Source: Cinnamomum chago (Eukaryota > Streptophyta > Magnoliopsida > Laurales > Lauraceae). From it: a stretch of DNA of 64,000 bases. The notes under the pieces are model-generated. The model worked only from the letters and a program-made list of their open reading frames with translations, was not told the origin of the DNA and searched no databases. Position numbers and translations under genes: made by a program. The stretch lies in NCBI GenBank assembly GCA_038049695.1, contig CP142454.1, forward strand, positions 90,604,501-90,668,500, written 5' to 3'. Within the stretch, counting starts at the first letter, position 1; every line of letters starts with the position of its first letter. Shown in pieces: positions 12,824-24,555 of the stretch.

Positions 12824-15255
12824 ATGGGTTTGAGTCCTCGCATTAGTGCTCCCTCCCTCCCTCATAAATATATCTTTATATATTTTAGCCGAACGGGGAT
12901 TCCGGCTCTCAAGCACTAAGTGCAAATAAATAAATAAATAACCCGAGCACGGCCCATCTTTTAATAACTAAACCCCATACCCAAAGCCCAATCCATGAGC
13001 TCACTTAGAAACAAAGAAAACACTCTCCTTAAGAGAAGAAATAAAAATGCGATTCACTCACCTTTTGATTCTACTACATCCAAAATTTTGTTCTCTCTCA
13101 TATTGACCATGTACTTCACTTCAACCGTAAAATAAATTTACGATTTATTGTGTGTTTATTGTGATTTGATATTATTTCATCCAATTGTTATTCACACATG
13201 TCCATCGTCCATTTTGTGAACTAGGCCCCGACCCGTGACCCACAATAAAGTAGAAGAAGGGAAAAAAGGCTAAAAAATTGGTTTTAAGATTTCCGCCATA
13301 TGTATCCACGGTATATCTGTAGATTCCAGATTTCCTTCTCTCAGAGAGGAGGAAAGCTAAAATATGCGACTTTGCCACCGATTCCAGCAACGGTAAAGCT
13401 TAGTGAGTGTTCAAATAAAGTCGCAAGGCCGTTCCAATTCCAATCAACATAAAATAGAATGAAAGAATCGATTGTTGCGTTTTTTCTTGTAGACCATATC
13501 TAGTGAACTCCCATATGATATGAATAGAGAGAAAAAAAATCACATAGGCTGACTTTCGCAATTGACACATGTTGAACTCAATTTCAAGTCCTTCTAATAT
13601 ATATGCTTCCCCAGAAATAAAAGTAGAAATATATAAATGGTCATCAAATATCATCCCCATAATTAAAGAATAAAATCTGAAATATCACTCTATTAAAGCA
13701 ATTTGCTCCTGTCTACGGCTCCCTCCTAAAATCTATCATCACTCGTAGTCTTTAATGATCATCGGCATGATTCACTTGCTAATAAACTCCTAAAAATTCA
13801 ATTCCATGCAAATAGAGGAGCCCCTAAGAGAGCACATCTAGGAAAGAAAATTTAAAACCATTGAGAGTTATCACGTATCTAATCTAGAGCAATGACACAA
13901 AAGCTTTTGCACTGTTGTAATCAACATCTAAGTTTTTTTTTTTTTTTTTGTTGACATGCTTAGATTTGGAGACTCTCTGGACCTAACCTGAAAGCCAAAC
14001 GACTAATGGAACTGGTCAAATCAAGCTCGATAACTATTTAGGACCTTAGCAAAACACCACACGGTCGCTTACATGCACAGAAAGGCAGTGATGTGTCGAC
14101 TACTACGACATGTTTGTGGGGTTGCAAATGGAAAGGTTCCGGATCGACCCGGACCTCTTTCTGGATAACGATTCCGGTTCTGAAACCGATTTTGACTCGT
14201 AACTTGTTTAGTTGGTTATAGACCCGGCTCCGATAGGAAAACCCGAATCCGGGTTTACCAAGAGGACTGGAATCCTGTTCCAAAATTGATTCTAATTTAT
14301 CTTTATTCACCATTTGTCCTAAAATTAGCATATCATTAAGCTTATCACAGTGCGTCAAGTCTACTACCTCTAATATTGTACGAAAAAATGTTAAAAAAAT
14401 ATTAATTTTGCGGTACAAATTGCAACATGATATGCTCATATGCCGGGCCCCGGACCACAGGTCGGAACCTATATGGACCCGAACCCGTTTATCAATCGGA
14501 ACCTGAATTAGGTTTCGGACCCGGACCCGTTTATGAATCAGAACCTAAAATAGGTTGCAGATCCGATTTTTTACGGGTCAGAACTTCTGGGTAATCGGAT
14601 ACCCGTTTGGAACCCTACTTGTTTACGAGTATAGGCTTTTTTTTTACCAGTTGAAATGAAGGTTCAGCTGGTTTCACGTACTTTTTGGATCGTAGATATT
14701 TGGATCTCTGGTTTTTTATGGTAACAATTTCGCACCCGGTATAGAAGAGTCAATAATTTCGTAGAACCAAAGTTATATTTAGTTTGGAGATTTCTCGGGA
14801 AATTTAGGCTGTGCATGGCCATGAGATACTCAAACACATACATAATTGTCATGGGCTGCATTCTCACTTTAGGACCAGCAAAAACGATGTGCAATGCATG
14901 GGCTAAATCACAACTGAAATAAGAAAGAGAAGGTGGAACCGGATCCGGACCCGGAATCGATTCCTTGGCTCCGGTACCGGAACCGGAACAATATATGGGA
15001 CGGGTCTTGATCCAGGTCCGGGTCTATGTAGAGAATGATATTAAAAAAAAATATGATTTTCGGAGAGATTTTAGAAAATTGAGGTGATATGTTGGGTATC
15101 GGGTCCACGGGTCCAAACCAAGGTGGAACCGGACCCGGACCATTTTACTTATCGTGGAATGATTAAGGACCTAGACCGGGTTTTAACGGGTTGGAAGGTC
15201 AGGGAAAACGGAGAATCGGGGTTTTAACGGGTCGGAAGCTCAGGGTAATAGAGTG
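12824..15255. repeat. Tandem unit 3, 3' end rearranged
   Basis: It is close to unit 2 throughout. Near 15180-15250 the phrase GGTTTTAACGGGT occurs twice, then the sequence jumps into the middle of the next copy at AGAGTGATATCAAGTC. This marks a local duplication plus a deletion joining units 3 and 4. Confidence 0.75.
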
Positions 15256-16977
15256 ATATCAAGTCTTTCTAATATATATGCTTCCCCATAAATAAAATTA
15301 GAAATAAATAAACGGTCATCAAATATCATCCCCATAATTAAGGAATAAAATCCGAGATATCACTCTATTAAAGCAATTTGCTCATGTCTACAGCTCCATC
15401 CTTAAATCTTTCATCACTCGTAGTCTTTAATGATCATCGGCGTGATTCACTTGATAATAAACTCCTAAATATTCAAATCCCTGCAAATAGAGGAGCCCCT
15501 AAGATAGCACATCTGGGAAAGAAAATTTAAAACCGTTGAGTGTTATCACGTATCTAATCTAGAGCAATGACACAAAAGGTTTTGCAATCTTGTAATCAAC
15601 ATCTAAGCTTTTTTTTTTTTTTTTTGACATGCTTAGATTTGGAAACTCTCTGGACCTAACCAGAAAGCCGAACAACTAGTCAAATCAAGCTTGATAACTA
15701 TTTAGGACCTTAGCAAAACACCACACGGTTGTTTACATGCACAGAAAGGCAGTGATGTGTCGACTACTACGGCATGTTTGTGGGGTTGCAAACGGAAAGG
15801 TTCCAGATCGGAACCATAGTGGACTCGGACCCGTTTCTGAATAACGGTTTCGGTTCTGAATCCGGTTTTGACTCGTAACTTGTTTGGTTTGTTCAAGACC
15901 CAGCTCCGATAGGATAACCCGGATCCGGGTCTACCTAGATGACTGGAATCCTATTCCGATAGGATAAACTTGTTTAGTTGATTCTAATTTATCTTTATTC
16001 TTCATGTCTCCTAAAATAAGCATATCATTTAGCTTATAACGGTGCGTCAAGTACACTACCGCTAATATTTTACGTAAAAATGTCAATAAAAAAAAGGGAG
16101 TTAATTTTGAGGTACAATTTGCAATATCAAATGCTCATATGCCGGATCCACGGGTCGGAACCTATATGGACCCGGACCCGTTTATCAATCGAAACCTAAA
16201 TTACGTTCCGGACCCGGACCCGTTTGTGAAGCGGAACCTAAAATAGGTTCCAGACCCGGTTTTTTACGGGTCGGAACTTCTGGGTAATCGGATACCTGTT
16301 TGGAACCCTACATGTTTGCGAGTATAGGCTCTTTTTTTTTTGGTCCGGTTGAAAAGAAGGTTCTGCTGGTTTCACGTACATTCTCGTTCGTAGATATTAG
16401 GATCTCTGGTTTTTTATGGTAACAATTCTGCACCCTGTAAAGAAGAGTCAATAATTTCGTAGAACCAAATATATATTTAGTTTGGAGATATCTCGGGAAA
16501 TTTAGGTTGTGCTTGGCCATGAGATACTCAAACACAAACATACTTGTCATGGGCTGCATTCTCACTTTAGGACCAGCAAAACCGATGTTCAATGCATGAG
16601 CTAAAATACAAGTGTGTTAAGAAAGAGAAGGTGGAACCGGATCCGGACCCGGAACCGTTTCGGAACCGATTTCTTGTCTTCGGAACCGGAACCAGAACAA
16701 TAAATGGGACGGGTCTAGACCAAGGTCCGGGTCTAGGTAGAGAATGATATTAAAAAAACAATTGGTTTTTAGGAGAGATTTTAGAAAATTGAGGTAATGT
16801 GTTGGTTATCAGGTCCACGGGTCCGAACCAAGGTGGAACCGGACCCGGACCCATTTTCTTATTGGCGCATGATTAAGGACCCAGACCCGGTTTTAACGGG
16901 TTGGAACCTCCACGTATTCGGAGAATCGGGGACCCATTTACATCTCTAGTCGTACGCCAGCTCGACTGTGAGAGGTC
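15256..16977. repeat. Tandem unit 4, first ~760 bp deleted
   Basis: It starts at the CTTTCTAATATATATGC segment, which in unit 3 lies near 13590, so the marker and the hairpin region are missing. The remaining part has extra bases seen also in unit 5 (GGAACCATAGTGGACTC), placing it with the second sub-group. Confidence 0.75.
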
Positions 16978-19900
16978 ATGGGTTTGAGTCCTCGTATCAC
17001 TACTCCCTCCCTCCCTCATAAATATATCTATATATATTTTGGCCGAATGGGTATTCCGGCTCTCAAGCACTAAGTGCAAATAAATAAATAAATAACCCGA
17101 GCACGGCCCATCTATTAATAACTAAACCCCATACCCAAAGCCCAATCCATGAGCTCAGTTACAAACAAAGAAAACACTCTACTTTTTAAGAGAAGAAATA
17201 AAAATGCTACTCTCTCACCTTCTGATTCTACTGCATCCTAAATTTTGTTCTCTCTTATATTGACCATTTACTTCGCTTCAACGGTAAAATAAATTTATGA
17301 TTTATTGTGTGTTTTTTGTGACTTGATATTATTTCATCCAATTGTTATTCACACATTTCCATCCATCATTTTGTGAACCAAGCCCCGACCTGTGACCCAC
17401 AATAAAGCAAATGAAGGAAAAAAAGGCTAAAAAATTGATTTTTGAAATTTCTGTTGTATGTATCCGCAGTATATCAACAGTTTCCAGATTTCCTCCTCTC
17501 AGAGAGGAGGGAAACTGGAAACTGCTAGTTTACCACCGATTCTAGCAGCAGTAAAGCTTCAATTTCCGGTTTTCCTCCTCTCAGAGAGAAGGAAATCCGG
17601 ATAGTAACGAGTTTACCGCCGATTCCAGCAGCAGTAAAGCTGAGTGAGTGTCCAAATAAAGTCACAAGGCCTTTCCATTTCCAGTTAAAAAATAATAGAA
17701 TGAAAGAATCGATAGTTGCATTTTTCTTGCAGCGCATATCTAGTGAACACCCATATGATATGAATAGAGAGAAAAAAATCACACAAGCTGACTTTGGCAA
17801 TTGACACATGTTGAATTCAATTTCTAGTCTTTCTAATATATATGCTTCCCCCTAAATAAAAGTAGAAATATATAAATGGTCATCAAATATCATCCCTATA
17901 ATTAAAGAATAAAATCCGAGATATCACTCTATTAAAGCAATTTGCTCCTGTCTACAACTCCATCCTTAAATCTTTCATCACTCGTAGTCTTTAATGATCA
18001 TCCATGTGATTCACTTGATAATAAATTCTTAAAAATTCAATTCCAAGCAAATAGAGGGGCCCTTAAGAGAGCACATCTGGGAAAGAAAATTTAAAAGCAT
18101 TGAGTGTTATCACGTATCTAATCTAGAGCAATGACACAAAAGGTTTTGCAATCTTGTAATCAACATCTAAGCTTTATTTTTGTTGATATGCTTAGATTTG
18201 GAAACTCTCTGGAGCTAACCAGAAAGCCGAACGACTGATGGAACTGGTCAAATCAAGCTCGATAACTATTTAGGACCGTAGCAAAACACCACACGGTCGC
18301 TTACATGCACAGAAAGGCAGTGATGTCTCGACTACTACGGCATGTTTGTAGGGTTGCAAACAGAACGGTTCCGGATCGGAACCATAGTGGACTCGGACCT
18401 GTTTCTGAATAACGGTTTCGGTTCTGAATCCGGTTTTGACTCATAACTTGTTTGGTTTGTTCCAGACCCGGCTCCGATAGGATAACCCGGATCCGGGTCT
18501 ACCTAGAGGACTGGAATCCTATTCCAAAATTGATTCTAATTTATCTTTATTCTTCATGTCTCCTAAAATTAGCATATCATTCAGCTTGTAACGGTGCGAC
18601 AAGTCCACTACTGCTAATATTGTACGTAAAAATGTCAAAAAAAATGGGAGTTAATTTTGAGGTACAATTTGCATTATCAAATGCTCATATGCCGGGCCCC
18701 GGACCACAGGTCGGAACCTATATGGACCCGGCCCCGTTTATCAATCGGGACCTAAATTAGGTTCCGGACCCGGACTCGTTTATGAAGCAGAACCTAAAAT
18801 AGGTTCCAGACCCGGTTTTTTACGGGTCGGAACTTCTGGGTAATCGGATACCCGTTTGGAACCCTACATGTTTGGGAGTATAGGTCTTTTTTTTTTATCC
18901 GGTTGAAATGAAGGTTCTGCTGGTTTCACGTACATTCTCGATCGTAGATAATAGGATCTCTGGTTTTTTATGGTAACAATTATGCACCCTGTATAGAAGA
19001 GTCAATAATTTCGTAGAACCAAAGATATAAATAGTTTGGAGATTTCTCGGGAAATTTAGGTTGTGCATGGCCATGAGATACTCAAACACATACATACTTG
19101 TCATGGGCTGCATTCTCACTTTAGGACCAGCAAAACCGATGTTCAATGCATGAGCTAAAAAACAAGTGAGATAAGAAATAGAAGGTGGAACAGGGTTTCG
19201 GTTCTGAATCTGGTTTTGACTCGTAACTTGTTTGGTTTGTTCCAGACCCGGCTCCGATAGGATAACCCGGATCCGGGTCTCCCTAGAGGACTGGAATCCT
19301 ATTCCAAAATTGATTCTAATTTATCTTTATTCTTCATGTCTCCTAAAATAAGCATATCATTTAGCTTATAACGGTGCGTCAAGTCCACTACTGCTAATAT
19401 TGTACGTAAAAATGTCAAAAAAAATCGGGAGTTAATTTTGAGGTACAATTTGCATTATCAAATGCTCATATGCCGGGCCCTGGACCATAGGTCGGAACCT
19501 ATATGGACCCGGACCCGTTTATCAATCGGGACCTAAATTAGGTTCCGGACCCGGACCCGTTTATGAAGCGGAACCTAAAATAGGTTCCAGACCCGGTTTT
19601 TTACGGGTCGGAACTTCTGGGTAATCGGATACCTGTTTGGAACCCTACATGTTTGCGAGTATAGGCTCTTTCTTTTTTTTTTATCCGGTTGAAATGAAGG
19701 TTCTGCTGGTTTCACGTAAATTCTCGATCGTAGATAATAGGATCTCTGGTTTTTTATGGTAACAATTATGCACCCTGTATAGAAGAGTCAATAATTTCGT
19801 AGAACCAAAGATATATTTAGTTTGGAGATTTCTCGGGAAATTTAGGTTGTGCATGGGCATGAGATACTCAAACACGTACATACTTGTCATGGGCTGCATT

Positions 19901-20298
19901 CTCACTTTAGGACCAGCAAAACCGATGTTCAATGCAAGAGCTAAAAAACAAGTGAGATAAGAAAAAGAAGGTGGAACAGGATCCGGTCTTGGAACCGTTT
20001 CGGAACCGGAACCCGAACAATATATGGGACGGGTCAAGATCCAGGTCCAGGTCTAGGTAGAGAATGATATTAAAAAAAACATATGGTTTTTAGGAGAGAT
20101 TTTAGAAAATTGAGGTAATATGTTGGTTATCGGGTCCACGGGTCCGAACCAAGGTGGAACCGGACCCGGACCCAATTTCTTATTGGGGCATGATTAAGGA
20201 CCCATACCCGATTTTAACGGGTCAAAACCTCCGCGTAATCGGAGAATCAGGTACCCATTTACATCCATAGTCGTACGCCAGCTCAGCTGTGAGAGGTC
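16978..20298. repeat. Tandem unit 5 with internal ~780-bp duplication
   Basis: The unit is 3.32 kb because the segment starting GTTTCGGTTCTGAATC at 18415 is repeated from about 19193. Both copies hold the same order: GGACCCG block, poly-T run, CACTTTAGGACCAGCAAA. Two nested palindromes are near its start (17478-17524 and about 17566-17606). Confidence 0.75.
17478..17524. other. Nested palindrome in unit 5
   Basis: Outer arms CAGTTTCCAG and CTGGAAACTG pair perfectly. Inner arms TTTCCTCCTCTC and GAGAGGAGGGAAA pair with a two-base centre. In RNA or single-stranded DNA this would form a strong stem-loop. A second, weaker one follows at about 17566-17606, and a CGGTAAAGC-type motif flanks both. 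Unit 6 has the same pair at 20797-20843 and about 20882-20917. Confidence 0.7.
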
Positions 20299-21537
20299 AT
20301 GGGTTTGAGTCCTCGCTTCACTGCTTCCTCCCTCCCTCATAAATATATCTATATATATTTTGGTCGTACGGGTATTCCGACTCTCAAGCACTAAGTGCAA
20401 ATAAATAAATAAATAACCCGAGCACGGCCCATCTATTAATAACTAAACCCATACCCAAAGGCCAATCCTTGAGCTCAGTTACAAACAAAGAAAACACTCT
20501 CCTTTTTAAGAGAAGAAATAAAAATGCTACTCTCTCACCTTCTGATTCTACTGCATCCTAAATTTTGTTCTCTCTTATATTGACCATTTACTTCGCTTCA
20601 ACGGTAAAATAAATTTAGGATTTATTGTGTGTTTATTGTGATTTGATATTATTTCATCCAATTGTTATTCACACATGTCCATCCATCATTTTGTGAACCA
20701 AGCACCGACCCGTGACCCACAATAAAGCAAAAGAAGGAAAAAAGGCTAAAAAATCTGTTTTTGAAATTTCCGCCGTTTGTATCCGCGGTATACCTGCTGT
20801 TTCCAGATTTCCTCCTCTCAGAGACGAGGAAAACTGGAAACTGCCAGTTTACCGCCGACTCTAGCAGCGGTAAAGCTTCAATATCCGGTTTTCCTCCTCT
20901 TAGAGAGGAGGAAATGTGGAAAGTAACGAGTTTACCGCTGATTCCAGCAGCGGTAAAGCTGAGTGAGTGTCCAAATAAAGTCGCAAGGCCTTTCCATCTC
21001 CAATTAAAAAATATTAGAATGAAAGAATCGATAATTGCGTTTTTCTAGCCACGCATATCTAGCGAACACCCATATGATATGAATAGAGAGAAAAAAATCA
21101 CACAAGCTGACTTTGGCAATTGACACATGTTGAATTCAATTTCTAGTCTTTCTAATATATTTGCTTCCCCATAAATAAAGTAGAAATATATAAATGGTCA
21201 TCAAATATCATCCCCTTAATTAAAGAATAAAATCCGAGATATCACTCTATTAAAGCAATTTGCTCTTGTCTACAACTCCATCCTTAAATCTTTCATCACT
21301 CGTAGTCTTTATTTATCATCCGTGTGATTCACTTGATAATAAATTCTTAAAAATTCAATTCCATGCAAATAGAGGGGCTCTTAAGAGAGCACATCTGGGA
21401 AAGAAAATCTAAAAGCATTGAGTGTTATCACGTATCTAATCTAAAGCAATGACACAAAAGGTTTTACAATCTTGTAATCAACATCTAAGCTTTATTTTTG
21501 TTGACATGCTTAGATATGGAAACTCTCTGGACCTAAA
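20299..21537. repeat. Tandem unit 6, cut by element E1
   Basis: It follows unit 5 closely, including the double palindrome (20797-20843 and about 20882-20917). It stops at GGACCTAAA where the E1 LTR begins at 21538. The rest of the unit is expected on the far side of E1, which is outside the window. Confidence 0.75.
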
Positions 21538-23096
21538 TGAAAGTCCTGGGATCCTAACCCTAGAGGGGGGGGGGTGATTAGGGTGAGCTACAATTATGAC
21601 CAATTTTAATTTGTTTAAAGAAAACTAGTCACAAGTGATGATTTACCAAACAAGATGCGGAAGCTAACAAATGAAATCACCACAAGCATACACCATAACA
21701 CAAAGGTTTATAGTGGTTCGGCCTCAATGCCTACATCCACTACCGGCTTGTGATCCAATCATCCCACCGGATTTCCACTAACTATGCTTTTTAACAGGCT
21801 AAGCAATAACCTTTACAACGTTGTTTTTCTAGGCTAAACAACAACCTTTACAAGATGCTTTTCCAAGGCTAAGCAATAACCTTTACAAAGTGCTTTTCTT
21901 AGGCTAAGCAATAACCTTTACAAATGAAGGATTTCTCTAAGAAGGTGTCTATACAAAAACACTCTAAGAGATAAAATTTAAGCTCAATAAAAATGCCTCT
22001 TAAATAGGCTGATATGAAAGTGAAAATTAATGTACAAACATACACAACAATTTGCTAAAGTGTGTGAACAAAGTGTATGAATGTTTACTTCAATCAAATT
22101 CTAAAATGAAGCTCTTAAATGAAAGCTTGATGCATTTTAAAATCTAAGCTCAGAAAATGATTGAAGTAGTAAGTTAATCACATGAAAAGTTCAAACAACT
22201 TGGAATGACATGCTTGACAAGTTATATGAAGTTTAAAGATTAAAACACATGTGATTGAGACATGAGTGTTTGCAAATAAATCTAATATGCTAAAGTGATT
22301 TTATGTTTGCAAAACACATCAGTCAAAGCTAGAAATCATGCTAAAGTGAAGTTACAAAGATTTGAGCTAACATGGATTTCAATTGGAATGGAAACCAAAT
22401 CTTAACTTGGAAGATATACCTTTGTTTCAAGCATTTTGGATTTCCATTTACCCTCTAGCCTTCTCAGCTCATTCCCCTTTCTTAGGCTTCAAAATAGTTC
22501 CAAAAGATCACCCAACAAGCCTCTCAAAAGAAAGGAATGGAATGGACTTTTAATAAAAAAACAGTCCAACGGCTAGTTGGCCCGGTCGACCCCATGACCC
22601 CCGGGTCGACCTGGCCCAACGGTCATATTAACCCAACGGCTAGTTATCCGGCCGACCTAGGCCTGGCTTGGTCGACCGGGTGCTCTGGCTGTTTTCCCAG
22701 CAGACAATTGGGCCGGTCGACCGGGCACAGGGGTCGATTGACCGACCAAACAGGCTTGGGAAGAGTTCCTGCAGGATTTTCAAAATTCCAAAGATAACAC
22801 TTGGAACTCAAGGCCAGTGTGATTAAGCTTAAAAAAATGATTTTAAAAATGGAGAATGTATGCAAATCACAAACCTAAATTCTTAATTTGATTTTCCAAA
22901 ATAATGCATGAAGAATTAGGTTTTCAAAAGAGTATTTGGATTCTAAAACATGCATGAATAAATCATTTGAAAAACATATGTAAATGCAAGTAGAATCCAA
23001 GATTCCAAAGTCAAAACTAAGAGCATGAGTGTGTGATCATTTGACAGTGAAGGTGAATGTGCATCCATCAAAATTGCAACAAACAAGAACCTAACA
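21538..23096 (-). repeat. E1 3' LTR (1,559 bp)
   Basis: Plus-strand ends are TGAAAGTCCTGGGATCC and AACCTAACA, giving TG...CA termini. A G10 run at 21565-21574 lies 27 bp from the LTR end, in the same place as the C run in the B LTR. About five copies of a 37-bp repeat built on GGCTAAGCAATAACC lie at 21795-21925. A GGTCGACC cluster is at 22584-22722. The LTR is bordered by a polypurine tract at 23098. Confidence 0.85.
21795..21925. repeat. 37-bp tandem repeats in E1 LTR
   Basis: Four to five imperfect copies of GGCTAAGCAATAACCTTTAC followed by a GCTTTTCT-type link are arranged head to tail. The E2 LTR has about six copies at 52676-52862, so copy number varies within the family. Confidence 0.75.
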
Positions 23097-23097
23097 A

Positions 23098-23110
23098 TCT
23101 CCCCCTTTGC
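23098..23110 (-). other. E1 polypurine tract
   Basis: The minus strand reads GCAAAGGGGGAGA directly before the LTR start TGTTAGG, the expected place for the plus-strand DNA primer of an LTR retrotransposon. E2 has the same sequence at 54187-54199. Confidence 0.8.
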
Positions 23111-23913
23111 AATTTGATGGCAACTACTATGATCACAACACTTCTAGGACTTTGGATCTTCTTAACTGCTCTGATCTAGAAATCTCTTGAATGTAGCTTC
23201 GACGTATGACCGATTCGTCGAGAGCTTTTAACTTAATCTTTCCAAGTGGTTAGAGCTCTCCCTTGCTCTTCGCATCCAAGCGATCTTCCCTTAAGCTTTT
23301 GAAGCAGATCTCCCCCTTAGTTAGATCTGGTCTTCTCTCCCCCTTTGTTTGATCTTCTTTGTGTCAGATAATCAGATCTTCTACTCTTCTCTCCCCCTGC
23401 GTCATTAAATAGATCTGATCTTTTTCTCTCCCTTTGACATCGAATTGCAAAGGAACCTGTATACATGAGAAAACATATACCTTTCAGTAGCACCTGTTAC
23501 CAAGGAGAATGCAAATGTAATGCAGAACAGGTTATCATGTATATAGATTTGTCTAGCATTGTTTTAATGAAGCTAAGATAACAAATACAAATTGATTTAA
23601 CACTTTAAAGCTTCAAAGCAACATAAAACATCCATCAAAAGAATCAACAAGGAGAAAAGAGATGTGAGACTGTACTTTCATTGATATAACAAGAGAAGTT
23701 CAGTACATGAATCACTAAATACATGACTATTACATAAACAAAAGATCATGGTCAGTAATCAAAACAAGTCAGTTGATTGATAAAGAATACATCAAGTGAA
23801 AAACAATCTATCACTACCCAAAACAATCCCCACAAAAAGATGAAAATCCTCCTAAAGGTCTAAGAAGAGTCTGGAGGAGATGGAGGCATAGCATCATCAT
23901 GGCGCCTGCAACT
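23111..23913 (-). other. E1 3' untranslated interior with extra polypurine tracts
   Basis: No gene is seen. Further CTCCCCCTT-type tracts (polypurine on the element's strand) occur near 23310, 23336, 23391 and a weaker one at 23431. GCAAAGGAACCTG at 23447 and the AGTAGCACCTGTTA block near 23485 are shared with E2 (54607, 54637). The rest to 23913 is A/T-rich with no recognisable feature. Confidence 0.65.
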
Positions 23914-24550
23914 CTATATGTTTGAGAGGTACTTTAGGGTTTTCTTCATCATCCCTCTGAACTCTTGAAACTCTGTGTGAATGGAAACAATTGCTTGCTC
24001 CACAGACGTCATGCGCTCCTCCATAGTATGCTGAGGAGGGGGCTGGGGCTGACGTGGCTGAATCTTTGGCTGATCAGGCTGATCTGGATCTGCAGTCTCT
24101 GCAGCCTCTAACTCTGCATATCCTTCTGCTACCTGGTTTGCTCGTGGTGGTGGAGGAAGCCTCATCAAGAGAATATTTGTCCTGTTAAAAACAGTGGTTG
24201 GCTCAGGTCTCTCAGAAGAAGGAGGGATCACTCCAAAAGAACGGGCAATCACAGTGATAAGAAACTCGAAAGGAACACACGGTTGGGAGCCAGTGATAAC
24301 CCGGATGATATGGTGCATGATGATGGAAGGAAGACACATAGGCACCCCGGTAATTACATTATGAAGGATATTTGCCATGTACGGAGTTACTTCTGTTCGA
24401 TTCCCTTTCCTTGGGTAAATGAAGTGAGTGAATATAATGTGAATGATGCGAAGGGAGGGAATCATCGAAGAGGCTTGGAGACAGTTCTTGGCTGACCATT
24501 CTTCAGGGTGGCCACAAATAGCACTGGTGACTGACTCTCTCTCATCAAGA
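23914..24550 (-). pseudogene. E1 second gene, C-terminal part (Transposase_32-like domain)
   Basis: This open frame continues the one broken at 34800; the LARD and its 5-bp duplication separate the two parts, and the frame matches across the empty site. It includes FIYPRKGNRTEVTPYMANIL and VITGVPMCLPS, which resemble the 'putative plant transposon protein' domain (Transposase_32, PF20167) seen in plant retroelement proteins. The C-terminus has a Pro/Gln-rich stretch and ends near a short hydrophobic-polar helix. Function is unknown. The gene has been dead at least since the LARD insertion. The domain name is from memory of the family and should be tested. Confidence 0.65.
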
Positions 24551-24555
24551 GGTAG
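24551..24555. other. LARD target-site duplication, left (GGTAG)
   Basis: GGTAG directly precedes TGTCACGCC at 24556 and recurs at 34795-34799 directly after TTCTCACA. A perfect 5-bp duplication marks one integrase-type insertion of the complete element. Confidence 0.95.

Larger units (their letters stand above)
8073..21537. repeat. Tandem array of a 2.3-2.45 kb non-coding unit
   Basis: The marker ATGGGTTTGAGTCCTCG recurs at 8073, 10377, 12824, 16978 and 20299, and the sequence between markers repeats in the same order each time. Every unit holds, in order, a CCCTCCCTCC block, a conserved AAATATATCTATATATATTTTGG stretch (split here by wording only), a CGGTAAAGC motif, a poly-T run and a block packed with GGACCCG/CGGGTC repeats. 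The array is six units with two deletions and one internal duplication. Units 1-3 resemble each other most, as do units 4-6, suggesting block duplication. I do not recognise the unit as any named element; short reading frames in it shift between copies and look spurious. Confidence 0.85.

Noticed and set aside
10956-13660. Nearly identical 86-codon minus-strand frames at 10956-11216 and 13400-13660
   Set aside because: Their similarity follows from tandem duplication; the frame is lost in units 1 and 4-6 and has no coding signature.
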